From NCBI GenBank assembly GCA_963815965.1, contig CAWFIT010000017.1, positions 124,001-188,000 on the forward strand: a stretch of DNA of 64,000 nucleotides. The letters are read 5' to 3'. The number at the start of each line of letters is the position of its first letter. Within the stretch, counting starts at the first letter, position 1. Shown piece by piece: positions 18,519 through 26,771 of this stretch. The DNA is from DASVFB01 sp963815965 (lineage in GTDB: Bacteria > Actinomycetota > Thermoleophilia > Gaiellales > Gaiellaceae). A program made the translations under genes and the position numbers. Under the pieces are notes generated by a model. That model had not been told where the DNA came from. It did not search any database and saw only the letters and a program-made list of their open reading frames with translations.

Positions 18519-19694
18519 TCAACCCCGCGGAAGGAAGATTTCCTTGGCGATCACGAGCCGCTGGATCTGCGACGTGCCCTCGTAGATCTGGAACAGCTTC
18601 GCGTCTCGCATGAGCTTCTCGACCGGGTACTCCTTGATGTACCCGTAACCGCCGAAGACCTGCACGGCGTCGGTGGTTACCTTCATCGCGGTGTCGGCCG
18701 CGAAGCGCTTCGCGAACGACGAGTGCAGTGTCGCCCGCTTGCCCTGGTCGAGCATCCACGCCGCCTGCCAAGTGAGCAGCCGCGCGGCCTCGATTTCCGT
18801 CGCCATGTCCGCGATGAGGAAGTTCACGCCCTGGTGCATGGCGATCGGCACGTCGAACGTCACGCGCTCCTTCGCGTAGTCGACCGAGAGCTCGTAGGCG
18901 GCCTGCGCGACGCCGACGGCGCCCGCGGCCGTACCTGGGCGTGTCGAGTCGAGCGTCTGCATGGCGATCTTGAAGCCGTCGCCTTCCTCGCCGAGCCGGT
19001 TCGCTGCCGGGACGACGACGTCTTGCAGCGAGAACGCGGACGTGTCGGTCGCCCGCTGCCCCATCTTGTCGAGGTGCTTCTCGACCGTGACGCCCGGCGC
19101 GTCCATCGGAACGATGAACGCCGACAAACCGCGGTGGCCCTTCGTCGGATCCGTCTTCGCGAAGACGACCGTCCACGCGGCCCGGCCTGCGTTCGTGATG
19201 AACGTCTTCGACCCGTTGAGGACGTACTCGTCGCCGCGCCGCTCGGCGGACGTCTTGATGCGCGCGACGTCGGATCCGGCGTCGGGCTCGGACAACCCGA
19301 ACGAGCAGAGGATCGGCGCGTCGAGGAGCGGCGGCAGCCACTCGCGCTTCTGTTCGTCGTCGCCCGCGATCAGCACCGGCGCCGAGCCGAGCGTGTTCGC
19401 GATGATCGAGACGGCGATCCCCGCGCAGCCCCACGACAGCTCCTCGCCGACGAGCATCCCCGCGAAGGCCGACAGGCCCGGGCCGCCGAGCTCCTCGGGA
19501 AGGTGGACGTTCATGAAGCCCACCTCGTGCGCCTTCGCAATCACGTCGGCAGGGTGCGTCGCGTGCTCGTCGTACTCGGCAGCCTTCGGGCGGATCTCCT
19601 TCTCGGCGAACTCCCGTGCGAGCTCCCGCAGAGCGCGCTGCTCGTCGCTGAGTGCGAACGAGATTCCTGCCGCGGTTTCTTCGATCGTCGCCAT
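18519..19694 (-). CDS. Acyl-CoA dehydrogenase
   Basis: About 391 residues. FAD enzyme oxidising acyl-CoA to enoyl-CoA in fatty-acid or branched-chain breakdown. Seen: CSFGLSEPDAGSDVARIKT, FITNAGRAAWTVVFAKTD, YAKERVTFDVPIAMHQG, VQVFGGYGYIKEYPVEKLMRD and the catalytic Glu in IYEGTSQIQRLVIAKEI. The latter position is typical of short/medium-chain enzymes. ATG 19694 chosen; a GTG at 19715 would extend the protein by 7 residues. A perfect 20-bp palindrome lies just upstream. Confidence 0.94.
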   Translation of the reverse strand: MATIEETAAGISFALSDEQRALRELAREFAEKEIRPKAAEYDEHATHPADVIAKAHEVGFMNVHLPEELGGPGLSAFAGMLVGEELSWGCAGIAVSIIANTLGSAPVLIAGDDEQKREWLPPLLDAPILCSFGLSEPDAGSDVARIKTSAERRGDEYVLNGSKTFITNAGRAAWTVVFAKTDPTKGHRGLSAFIVPMDAPGVTVEKHLDKMGQRATDTSAFSLQDVVVPAANRLGEEGDGFKIAMQTLDSTRPGTAAGAVGVAQAAYELSVDYAKERVTFDVPIAMHQGVNFLIADMATEIEAARLLTWQAAWMLDQGKRATLHSSFAKRFAADTAMKVTTDAVQVFGGYGYIKEYPVEKLMRDAKLFQIYEGTSQIQRLVIAKEIFLPRG

Positions 19695-19716
19695 GCTCTG
19701 TTGACTGAAAGTCACG

Positions 19717-19736
19717 TTGACTGACTAGTCAGTCAA
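19717..19736. promoter_or_regulatory. Perfect 20-bp palindromic operator
   Basis: TTGACTGACTAGTCAGTCAA, fully symmetrical, lies 22 nt upstream of the acyl-CoA dehydrogenase ATG and 36 nt from the divergent esterase start. A further TTGACTG copy sits at 19701-19707. Form and place suit a TetR-family repressor controlling lipid-catabolism genes. No such regulator is in the window, so any repressor would act from elsewhere. Confidence 0.7.
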
Positions 19737-19772
19737 TATCGTAGCGGACGCCCTGACTATCCTCGGCCCGCG

Positions 19773-20834
19773 ATGAGCGCCCACAGCACGATCGGCCCGG
19801 AGGTCGCGGTCGACTCCGTCGAGTTCACCCTCGCCGACCCGGCGCTCCGGGGCGTGGCCCTGCTGCACGACCTGCGCGGCGGTCGGCGGCGCGTCGAGTT
19901 CGAGCGCCGTGGCCGCGTCTGGCAGCTGGCGTTCCCGCGCCCGGACGCGGACCGGTTCGAGTACCTGCTCGAGCTCGTTTACAGGACCGGCCGGCGGACG
20001 TTCGGGCCCGATCCAGCCAATCCTCTGCGCGCTCCCGGGCCGTTCGGCGAGAAGAGCGTGATCGAGTTTCCAGGCTACGAGCCGCCTGAGTGGGTCGACG
20101 ACGAGGACGCCACGCGCGGGTCGCTCCAGGTGCTGGAGCTCGAGAGCCTCCGTCTCCACGGCACGCTCCCTGCGCTGCTGTGGTCGGCCGCCGATACCGA
20201 CCCCCAGCGGCCGTTGCCGCTGCTCATCGTCCACGACGGCCCGGAGTATGCGGACTACTCGTCGCTCGTCCGCTTGCTCGACCATCTCGTGGACTTCGGC
20301 GAGGTGCCGGAGTGTCGCGCAGCGCTCCTGCCCCCGCCCGGCGACCGCAACGAGTCGTATTCGGCGTCCGCGCGCTACGCGAACGCTCTGGCGGCCGAGG
20401 TCGTGCCTGCGGTGACCGCGCAGGCGCCGACCGACCGCCCGCCGGTGCTCGCCGGCGCGAGCCTCGGCGCGCTCGCGGCGCTCCACGCGCACTTCCGCAA
20501 CCCGGGTGTGTTCGGCGGGCTCTTCCTCCAGTCGGGCTCTTTCTTCCGCAGGCGCTTCGACGCGCACGAGGCCGGGTTCGGCCGCTTCGCCCGCATCACG
20601 CGCTTCGTCGGGCAGGTGCACGGACGCGGCGGGTTCGCGCCGGCGATCCCTACGGCGATGACGTGCGGCACCGCCGAGGAGAACCTCGACAACAACCGGA
20701 CGCTCGTCGACGCGCTGCAACGGCGCGGCTGGGACGTCCGCACATCGTGGCATCGCGACGCGCACAACTGGATCTCGTGGCGCGACTCGCTCCATCCCAA
20801 CCTCGCGGAGCTGCTGCTTCGCGCGTGGACGTGA
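19773..20834 (+). CDS. Esterase with N-terminal beta-sandwich-like domain (enterochelin-esterase type)
   Basis: 353 residues. The first 120 resemble the early-set/CBM48-like domain found ahead of enterochelin-esterase-type hydrolases (FERRGRVWQLAFPRPDADRF). The alpha/beta-hydrolase half has PLLIVHDGPEYADY, the nucleophile elbow LAGASLGALAAL and a His-containing WHRDAHNWISWRDSL near the end. No signal peptide is visible, so it is probably cytosolic. The next gene overlaps by 4 bp and encodes another esterase-fold protein, then an ATP-grasp-like protein overlaps by 8 bp: one translational unit. Confidence 0.85.
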   Translation: MSAHSTIGPEVAVDSVEFTLADPALRGVALLHDLRGGRRRVEFERRGRVWQLAFPRPDADRFEYLLELVYRTGRRTFGPDPANPLRAPGPFGEKSVIEFPGYEPPEWVDDEDATRGSLQVLELESLRLHGTLPALLWSAADTDPQRPLPLLIVHDGPEYADYSSLVRLLDHLVDFGEVPECRAALLPPPGDRNESYSASARYANALAAEVVPAVTAQAPTDRPPVLAGASLGALAALHAHFRNPGVFGGLFLQSGSFFRRRFDAHEAGFGRFARITRFVGQVHGRGGFAPAIPTAMTCGTAEENLDNNRTLVDALQRRGWDVRTSWHRDAHNWISWRDSLHPNLAELLLRAWT

Positions 20835-21550
20835 CGAGGCGCGACCTCGAGCTCGGGCCGGCGCGCGTGCTCGCGTACGGCCACTGGGGGCGGCCTCTGC
20901 TCGCCTTTCCGTCCGAGCTCGGCAAGCGCTGGGACTGGGAGGACTCGGGGATGATCGGCGCGCTCGGCGGGTTGATCGACGACGGTCGCGTGAAGGTGTA
21001 CTGCGCAGACGGCGCGGACGAGTGGTCGTGGCGCGCCGACGACGTGCCGCTCGAGGAGCGCGCGCGCCGTCACGCCGACTACGAGCGGTGGATCTGCGAG
21101 GTCGTCGCGCCCTTCATCCACGAGGACACGGACGGCGGCGAGATCATCGTCACGGGAGCCAGCTTCGGCGCGTACCACGCCGCGAACTTTGCGCTCAAGC
21201 GCGCCGACCTCTTCCCACTCGCGATCTGCATGAGCGGCGTCTACGACGTGTCGGTCGTCGGCTGGGGCGAGCCCGGCGACGCCGTCTACTTCAACAACCC
21301 GATCGACTACGTGCAGCACCTGCAGGGCGACCACCTCGAGTGGCTGCGGTCGCGCGTCTCGCTGCTGCTCGTTTGCGGCCAGGGGCAGTGGGAGGACACG
21401 ACGGGCGCGCTAGATTCGACGAAGCGGTTCGCGTCGCTGCTCGGCGAGAAAGGCCTCCGCCACGAGCTCGACCTCTGGGGACACGACGTCCCGCACGACT
21501 GGCCGTCGTGGCGCGCGCAGATCGCGCATCATCTGGCGCGCTTTGTCTGA
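20831..21550 (+). CDS. Esterase-family alpha/beta hydrolase
   Basis: 239 residues. GTG 20831 overlaps the upstream stop as GTGA; another GTG lies two codons earlier. LAYGHWGRPLLAFPSELGKR opens the fold, the nucleophile elbow is VTGASFGAYHAANFAL, and the C-terminal ELDLWGHDVPHDWPSWRAQI carries the likely catalytic His. It belongs to the same broad putative-esterase family as its upstream neighbour but lacks that protein's N-terminal domain. Two paralogous hydrolases in tandem suggests successive or alternative cleavage of one product class. Confidence 0.85.
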   Translation: MTRRDLELGPARVLAYGHWGRPLLAFPSELGKRWDWEDSGMIGALGGLIDDGRVKVYCADGADEWSWRADDVPLEERARRHADYERWICEVVAPFIHEDTDGGEIIVTGASFGAYHAANFALKRADLFPLAICMSGVYDVSVVGWGEPGDAVYFNNPIDYVQHLQGDHLEWLRSRVSLLLVCGQGQWEDTTGALDSTKRFASLLGEKGLRHELDLWGHDVPHDWPSWRAQIAHHLARFV

Positions 21551-22787
21551 GAGCCGCCAACCGCTGATCGGCCTGTTGCTCGGCACCGAGGAGGACTGGC
21601 CGGGCGCGTTCGAGGCGCTCGTCTCGAAGCTCGGACCGGTCGCCGGCCGGACCCTGACAACCGAGCGGATCATGAACGAGCCCTTCGACCTGCGCGCAAA
21701 GCCGCGCTACTCGCTCGTGATCGACCGGCTCGCGTGGTGGTACGACCTCCCGCGCGAGTGGCTGAAGAAGGTCAGCCTGATGGACGACGTCTACCTGCTG
21801 AACAACCCGTTCACGTTCCAGGCGATGGAGAAGCACTCCGCGTACGTCGCGATGATGCGGCTCGGGCTCAAGGTGCCGACGACGCTGATGGTGCCGCACA
21901 AGTCGCCCACGCCGATCCCGCGCTTCGAGTACATGGCTGCGAAGTTCGCCGATGTCGCGTCGAAGTACAACGCGCCCTTCGACCTGCGGGAGATCGGCGA
22001 GCAGGTCGGCTACCCGCTCTACATGAAGCCGTTCGACGGCGGACAGTGGGTCGGCGTCACGCGGATCGCGAATGCGGATGAGCTCCAGGCTCGTTACGAC
22101 GAATCGGGCGAGCGGCTGATGCACCTGCAGGCGGCCGTCGAAGGCTTCGACGTCTTCGTCCGCTCTCTCACGATCGGCGCCGAGACACTGCCGCTCCACT
22201 TCAACCCCGACGCGCCGATGCACGAGCGCTACACCGTTCGCCACGAGTTCCTCACCCCCGAGCTCGGCCGCGAGGTGGTCACGATCTCGCGGCTCGTGAA
22301 CGCCTTCTTCCGCTGGGAGTTCAACTCCTGCGAAACGCTCGTCAAGGGCGACGACGTCCACCCGATCGACTACGCGAACGCGTCCCCGGACGTCGCGCTC
22401 ACGTCGCTGCACTACTACTTCCCGTGGGCGATCAAGACGCTCGTCAAGTGGTGCGCCTTCTGCATCGCGACCGAGCGGCGGATGCGCATCAGCCAGAACA
22501 CGCGGGACTACTTCGCGATCGGCGACCGCGACGACCTCACGTACGAGGAGAAGCTCGACGAGTACCGCAAGCTCGCCGACACGTTCTTCCAGGTGCCCGA
22601 GTACGAGGAGTTCTGCGCCGCCGAGCTCCCGGATCTGGACGAGATCGCCGTCGAGTACTTCGCCTCGCCGCAGTTCGACGAGCTGCTCGTGGCGACCGTG
22701 ACCTCGACGTTCCCGGCGCACGAGCACGAGGCGATGGTCGACCGGCACCGCGGCCTCGTCGGCGCCTGGGTGTCGGACCAGCGATAG
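21543..22787 (+). CDS. ATP-grasp-like ligase, unassigned
   Basis: 414 residues. PLIGLLLGTEEDWPGAFEAL opens it. An ATP-grasp-like core is suggested by MEKHSAYVAMMRLGLKVPTT, then VGYPLYMKPFDGGQWVGVTR (grasp lysine and glycine-rich loop), then RWEFNSCETLVKGDDVHPID (acidic metal site; the usual E-x-N pair seems replaced or shifted). A helical C-terminal part of about 120 residues is not familiar. ATP-grasp enzymes join a carboxylate to an amine or thiol. The TTG start overlaps the esterase stop by 8 bp. Product and substrate are unknown; the gene order with two esterases is the best clue. Confidence 0.7.
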   Translation: MSESRQPLIGLLLGTEEDWPGAFEALVSKLGPVAGRTLTTERIMNEPFDLRAKPRYSLVIDRLAWWYDLPREWLKKVSLMDDVYLLNNPFTFQAMEKHSAYVAMMRLGLKVPTTLMVPHKSPTPIPRFEYMAAKFADVASKYNAPFDLREIGEQVGYPLYMKPFDGGQWVGVTRIANADELQARYDESGERLMHLQAAVEGFDVFVRSLTIGAETLPLHFNPDAPMHERYTVRHEFLTPELGREVVTISRLVNAFFRWEFNSCETLVKGDDVHPIDYANASPDVALTSLHYYFPWAIKTLVKWCAFCIATERRMRISQNTRDYFAIGDRDDLTYEEKLDEYRKLADTFFQVPEYEEFCAAELPDLDEIAVEYFASPQFDELLVATVTSTFPAHEHEAMVDRHRGLVGAWVSDQR

Positions 22788-22797
22788 GTTTAGGGGC

Positions 22798-23982
22798 GTG
22801 ACTGCGACGACTGGCAAAGCGCTCGATCCGCGCGACTTCCTCGACGTCGACGCGCTACTCCACGACGAGGAGCGAGCGATCCGCGACACCGTGCGGCAGT
22901 TCGTGCAGGAGCGCGTCGTGCCGAATATCGGCGAGTGGTTCGAGCAGGGCATCCTCCCGCGAGAGCTCGTGCAGGAGATTGCGCCGCTCGGCCTCTTCGG
23001 GATGCACCTCCACGGCTACGGGCTCCCCGGCGCGAGCGCAGTCTCGTACGGGCTGACGTGCATGGAGCTGGAGGCCGGTGACTCGGGCATCCGCAGCCTC
23101 GTGTCGGTGCAGGGGTCGTTGGCGATGTTCGCGATCTGGCGCTGGGGATCGGAGGAGCAGAAGCAGAGATGGCTGCCGCCGATGCACGCAGGCGAGGCGA
23201 TCGGCTGCTTCGGGCTCACCGAGCCGGACGCCGGCTCCGATCCCGGCTCGATGCGCACGCACGCGCGGCGTGACGGTTCCGACTGGATCCTCAACGGCAC
23301 GAAGATGTGGATCACGAACGGCTCCATCGCCGACGTCGCCGTGGTGTGGGCGCGCACTGATGCGGGCGACATCAACGGCTTCCTCATCGAGCGCGACATG
23401 GACGGGTTCACGGCGCCGGAGATGAAGCACAAGCTTTCGCTGCGCGCGTCGGTGACGTCGGAGCTCGTGCTCCGCGACGTCCGCGTGCCGGAGGAGAACC
23501 GGTTCCCCGAGGTCGACAGCCTCCGCGGACCGCTCTCGTGCCTCAACGAGGCGCGCTACGGCATCGTCTGGGGTTCGGTCGGCGCAGCCCGCGCTTGCTT
23601 CGAAGCTGCGCTGGAGTACGCCAAGGAACGCATCGTGTTCGACAAGCCCATCGCGGGCTACCAGCTGACACAGCAGAAGCTCGCCGAGATCGCGCTCGAG
23701 ATCAACCGCGGCGCACTGGTCGCACTCCACCTCGGGCGCATGAAAGACGACGGGACGCTGCGTCCGGAGCAGGTGAGCCTCGGGAAGATGGGGAACGTCC
23801 GCGGAGCGATCGAGGCCTGCCGCACCGCCCGCACGATCGTCGGCGCCAACGGGATCACGCTCGAGTACCCGATCATTCGCCACATGAACAACCTCGAGTC
23901 CGTCCTCACCTACGAGGGGACACACGAGGTGCACACGCTCGTCGTCGGCCAGGCGCTGACCGGCGAGAACGCGTTTCGTTAA
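22798..23982 (+). CDS. Acyl-CoA dehydrogenase, glutaryl-CoA dehydrogenase-like
   Basis: 394 residues. The C-terminal ESVLTYEGTHEVHTLVVGQA with the catalytic Glu, MRTHARRDGSDWILNGTKMW and FGLTEPDAGSDPGSM are the pattern of glutaryl-CoA dehydrogenase (GcdH), the lysine/tryptophan catabolic enzyme that also decarboxylates. Sequence alone cannot separate it fully from crotonobetainyl-type relatives. GTG 22798, 10 bp after the ATP-grasp gene stop, so possibly co-transcribed. Confidence 0.85.
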   Translation: MTATTGKALDPRDFLDVDALLHDEERAIRDTVRQFVQERVVPNIGEWFEQGILPRELVQEIAPLGLFGMHLHGYGLPGASAVSYGLTCMELEAGDSGIRSLVSVQGSLAMFAIWRWGSEEQKQRWLPPMHAGEAIGCFGLTEPDAGSDPGSMRTHARRDGSDWILNGTKMWITNGSIADVAVVWARTDAGDINGFLIERDMDGFTAPEMKHKLSLRASVTSELVLRDVRVPEENRFPEVDSLRGPLSCLNEARYGIVWGSVGAARACFEAALEYAKERIVFDKPIAGYQLTQQKLAEIALEINRGALVALHLGRMKDDGTLRPEQVSLGKMGNVRGAIEACRTARTIVGANGITLEYPIIRHMNNLESVLTYEGTHEVHTLVVGQALTGENAFR

Positions 23983-24019
23983 GGGGCGGCGCCCAGGGGG
24001 TCACGCTAGGTTCGAGGGC

Positions 24020-24562
24020 GTGGCGGGCCGTTTCTACGTGGTCGGCATCCCGGGCTCCGGCAAGACGACGGTCAGCCGCACCATCGCCGGGCGCCTCGTC
24101 ATCACGCACGTCGAGCTCGACGCTCTCTTCCACGGGCCGAACTGGAGCCTGCCGCCTGCAGGCGAGTTCGAGCGTCGCGTCGCGACCGCGCTCGACGGGC
24201 TCGATGACTGGGTCGTCGACGGGAACTACCGGTCGCGAGTCGGCGGCCACGTGCTCGAGCGCGCGACGACCATCGTCTGGCTCGATCTTCCGCTCCGGGT
24301 CTGCCTAGGGCGCGTCTGGCGTCGCACCCGGCGGCGGATCCGCGCCCGTGAGGAGCTCTGGGATTCGAAGAACAGGGAGACCTTCCGCAACGCGTTCTTC
24401 GCGCGCCACTCGCTCTTCGTTTGGGCGGTCAAGACGCACTTCCGTCACCGCCGCGACATGCCGGAGTGGATCGCACGGCATCCACATCTCGACGTCGCAC
24501 ACCTCCGCTCGCAGCGCGAGGTCGACCGCTGGCTCGCGACGGTTTACTCGCCGTCCCAGTAG
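24020..24562 (+). CDS. P-loop kinase, adenylate-kinase-like
   Basis: 180 residues with Walker A GIPGSGKTT at about 9-17. HVELDALFHGPNW, WVVDGNYRSRVGGH and TIVWLDLPLRVCLGRVWRRT follow, the layout of the small AAA-17/FlaR-type nucleoside-kinase-like ATPases (older name: topology modulation protein). The substrate is unknown. GTG 24020. Its last 19 bp overlap the convergent cupin gene. Confidence 0.82.
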   Translation: MAGRFYVVGIPGSGKTTVSRTIAGRLVITHVELDALFHGPNWSLPPAGEFERRVATALDGLDDWVVDGNYRSRVGGHVLERATTIVWLDLPLRVCLGRVWRRTRRRIRAREELWDSKNRETFRNAFFARHSLFVWAVKTHFRHRRDMPEWIARHPHLDVAHLRSQREVDRWLATVYSPSQ

Positions 24563-25008
24563 TCGAGCTTCGGCTCGTCGCGCACGAGCCCGACGTAGCC
24601 GTCCTCCTTCGTCCAGATGCCGAACTTGTTGCTGTCGGGATACGCGACCACGGCGATCGGCGTCTTCGAGGAGAGGATGACGACGCGCACCGTCGCGTCC
24701 GTCGGGTTCGCGACCTTGTGCCCGCCGGCGGGCCCCTGCGGAAACGCGGCGACGTCGCCGGGCTCGAGCTGCCGCTCGCCGTCCGGCGTCCGTAGTGTCG
24801 GTCGGCCGGCGACGACGATCAGCCACTCCTCCGCACCGTGCTCGTAGTGGTACGGCCACGTCGACTCGCCGGGCGGGAGCTCGTACAGGCTGGCGCCGAG
24901 GAGCTCGGCGCCGAGGCGCTTGCCGATCGCTACGACGCGATGCCTGTACCCGTCGCGTTCCTGCTCGCTGTCCCATTCCTGCTCGGCGAAGAGGTTGAAG
25001 ACGTCCAC
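24544..25008 (-). CDS. Cupin-domain protein
   Basis: 154 residues. A single cupin barrel: motif 1 around WPYHYEHGAEEWLIVVAG (His, His, Glu metal ligands), motif 2 around FPQGPAGGHKVANPTD (His). GTG 25008 lies just ahead of the first structured segment (VDVFNLF). Role unknown: cupins of this size are often metal-dependent isomerases, dioxygenases or sensors. Divergent from the next gene with 24 bp between starts. Confidence 0.82.
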   Translation of the reverse strand: MDVFNLFAEQEWDSEQERDGYRHRVVAIGKRLGAELLGASLYELPPGESTWPYHYEHGAEEWLIVVAGRPTLRTPDGERQLEPGDVAAFPQGPAGGHKVANPTDATVRVVILSSKTPIAVVAYPDSNKFGIWTKEDGYVGLVRDEPKLDYWDGE

Positions 25009-25032
25009 GGCTGGATTCTCTATCGTCGGGCC

Positions 25033-25491
25033 GTGTCTCTGCTTGCCCTTGCGCTGAGCCTCATGCTGCCGAAGCACGGCGTGCTCGTCCCCTCGCGAAG
25101 CCTTGGCGGCGTGCAGCTCGGGATGACGCCCGCGCAGGTGCAGCACGTGTGGGGCAGGACGTTCGGGCGCTGCCGCGGCTGCGCGCGCGAGACGTGGTAC
25201 TTCAATTACGAGAAGTTCCACGCCGAGGGAGCGGCCGTGCGCTTCCGCAAAGGGCGGGTCGACGCTGTGTGGACGTTCTGGAAGCCGCCCGGCTGGCGCG
25301 TCGGGACGCTCGAGCTCGGGGCGTCGTCGGCCGCGCTCACCGATCGGGTCGGCGCGCTGGTGACGATCCCGTGCGGCTCGTACGACGCGCGGATTGCAAC
25401 GCGATACGGTGTGACGACGGTCTACTACGTCTACGCCGATCAGCTGTGGGGCTTCGGGCTCAGCCGGCCCTCCGCATCACCCTGTCATTAG
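25033..25491 (+). CDS. Small putative exported protein
   Basis: 152 residues. The hydrophobic N-terminus (VSLLALALSLML) could be a short signal sequence. The body has LGGVQLGMTPAQVQHVWG, similar in style to SmpA/OmlA-like 'LG.T..qV...lG' modules, plus a CRGC pair and a late Cys. No firm family. GTG 25033 is chosen as the start nearest the hydrophobic segment. It overlaps the MFS gene by 4 bp at the 3' ends. Confidence 0.6.
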   Translation: MSLLALALSLMLPKHGVLVPSRSLGGVQLGMTPAQVQHVWGRTFGRCRGCARETWYFNYEKFHAEGAAVRFRKGRVDAVWTFWKPPGWRVGTLELGASSAALTDRVGALVTIPCGSYDARIATRYGVTTVYYVYADQLWGFGLSRPSASPCH

Positions 25492-26741
25492 GCGGTGCGC
25501 CCGTCCAACTGCGCCAGGTGGCGCACGAGGGGAATGACCGCGAGGATCGGTACGGCGAGAACCGGCCACAACAACTGGTAGCCGTCCGTGGACTCGAAGT
25601 AGGGGCCGAAGATGTCCATCACGGCGCCCGCGGCAATCGGCCCGATGATCAGGCCGAAGCCCTTCGTCGTTGTCGCGAGTCCCGAAACGGTTCCCCGTTC
25701 CGCAGGGGGCGTGAGCGTGAAGAGCAGTCCCCAAGCGAGGGTCATGACCGCGCCGCCGGCGATCGTGACGGGGAACATGAGCGCGAGGTACCAGTCGCGC
25801 CAGTGCTGGACGAGACCGCCGAGCAGCAGCCCGCCGCCGTAGATGAACGAGCAGTAATAGATCACGCGCGCAATCCCGAAACGATCGCTGAGGCGCCCCG
25901 CCCCCGCAGCCGCAATGACGTAGCCGGTCGCGACCGTCGCCAGCACCGCGGTGCTGATCGCAACCGACTCGCCGAGCCCCTTCGTGATGTAGAGAACGAC
26001 GAAGAAACGCGCTCCCGCAAACGTCCCCTCCCATGCGGAGTTGCAGACGAGGAAGCGACGCACCTCGGGCTCGGCCTCGAGGATCCGCCAGCTGTGCGCG
26101 ACGTACGCCCGCACGCCCTCGAAGACGCGATTCGTCGCCCCGGGCGGCTCGTGGACGAAGAAGATCGTCGCACCGCACGCCGCCACGGTTCCGGCCGCGG
26201 TGATCAGGAACGGCGCGGGGTGCCAGAGGCCGAACAGGAAGCCGCCGCCGATCAGCCCGGCGCCGATCGCCAGCCCGCGCAGAAGGTGCTGCTTTCCCTG
26301 TGAACGCGCGTATTCCGACGGCGGCAGCAAGTCGGGGTACAGGCCGCGATACGGAGGCTCGTACACGTAGTACGCGAAGAAGAACGCCAGCAGGATCAGC
26401 GTCATCAGCCACAGGCTCGGCATGAACGCGACGAGCGCGAGACAGAATCCGAGCGGCCCGAGCGCGACGAGCATGAACGGGCGACGCCTCCCCATCGGCG
26501 TCTGGAACGTGTCGCTCCAGGGGCCGATCACGAGCGGCAGCGTCAAGGCGAACAGGCCCTCGGAGCCGAGGACCACGGCGATCAACGTGCGCGACTCCGT
26601 GAACTGCTGGAGCAGCGGGGGCAGGTACGCCGACGTCGTCGTCAGCGAGAGCGCGAGCCCGAACGCGCCTAGGCCGAGGATCCACGACAGGCCGCGCTGT
26701 CGCTGCGGCAGCGGGACGATCTTCGCCGAGACGCTCGACAC
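25488..26741 (-). CDS. MFS transporter, GPH/sugar-cation-like
   Basis: 417 residues with 12 predicted membrane helices. The loop between helices 2 and 3 carries GPWSDTFQTPMGRRRPFML, the pattern of glycoside-pentoside-hexuronide/SUC-like permeases. YYVYEPPYRGLYPDLLPPSEYARSQG follows helix 4. Substrate unknown, perhaps a sugar or conjugate. GTG 26741, with 30 bp to the divergent CoA-transferase start. Confidence 0.85.
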   Translation of the reverse strand: MSSVSAKIVPLPQRQRGLSWILGLGAFGLALSLTTTSAYLPPLLQQFTESRTLIAVVLGSEGLFALTLPLVIGPWSDTFQTPMGRRRPFMLVALGPLGFCLALVAFMPSLWLMTLILLAFFFAYYVYEPPYRGLYPDLLPPSEYARSQGKQHLLRGLAIGAGLIGGGFLFGLWHPAPFLITAAGTVAACGATIFFVHEPPGATNRVFEGVRAYVAHSWRILEAEPEVRRFLVCNSAWEGTFAGARFFVVLYITKGLGESVAISTAVLATVATGYVIAAAGAGRLSDRFGIARVIYYCSFIYGGGLLLGGLVQHWRDWYLALMFPVTIAGGAVMTLAWGLLFTLTPPAERGTVSGLATTTKGFGLIIGPIAAGAVMDIFGPYFESTDGYQLLWPVLAVPILAVIPLVRHLAQLDGRTA

Positions 26742-26771
26742 CTACTTCATCTTCTATAGGTTCACGCGGTC

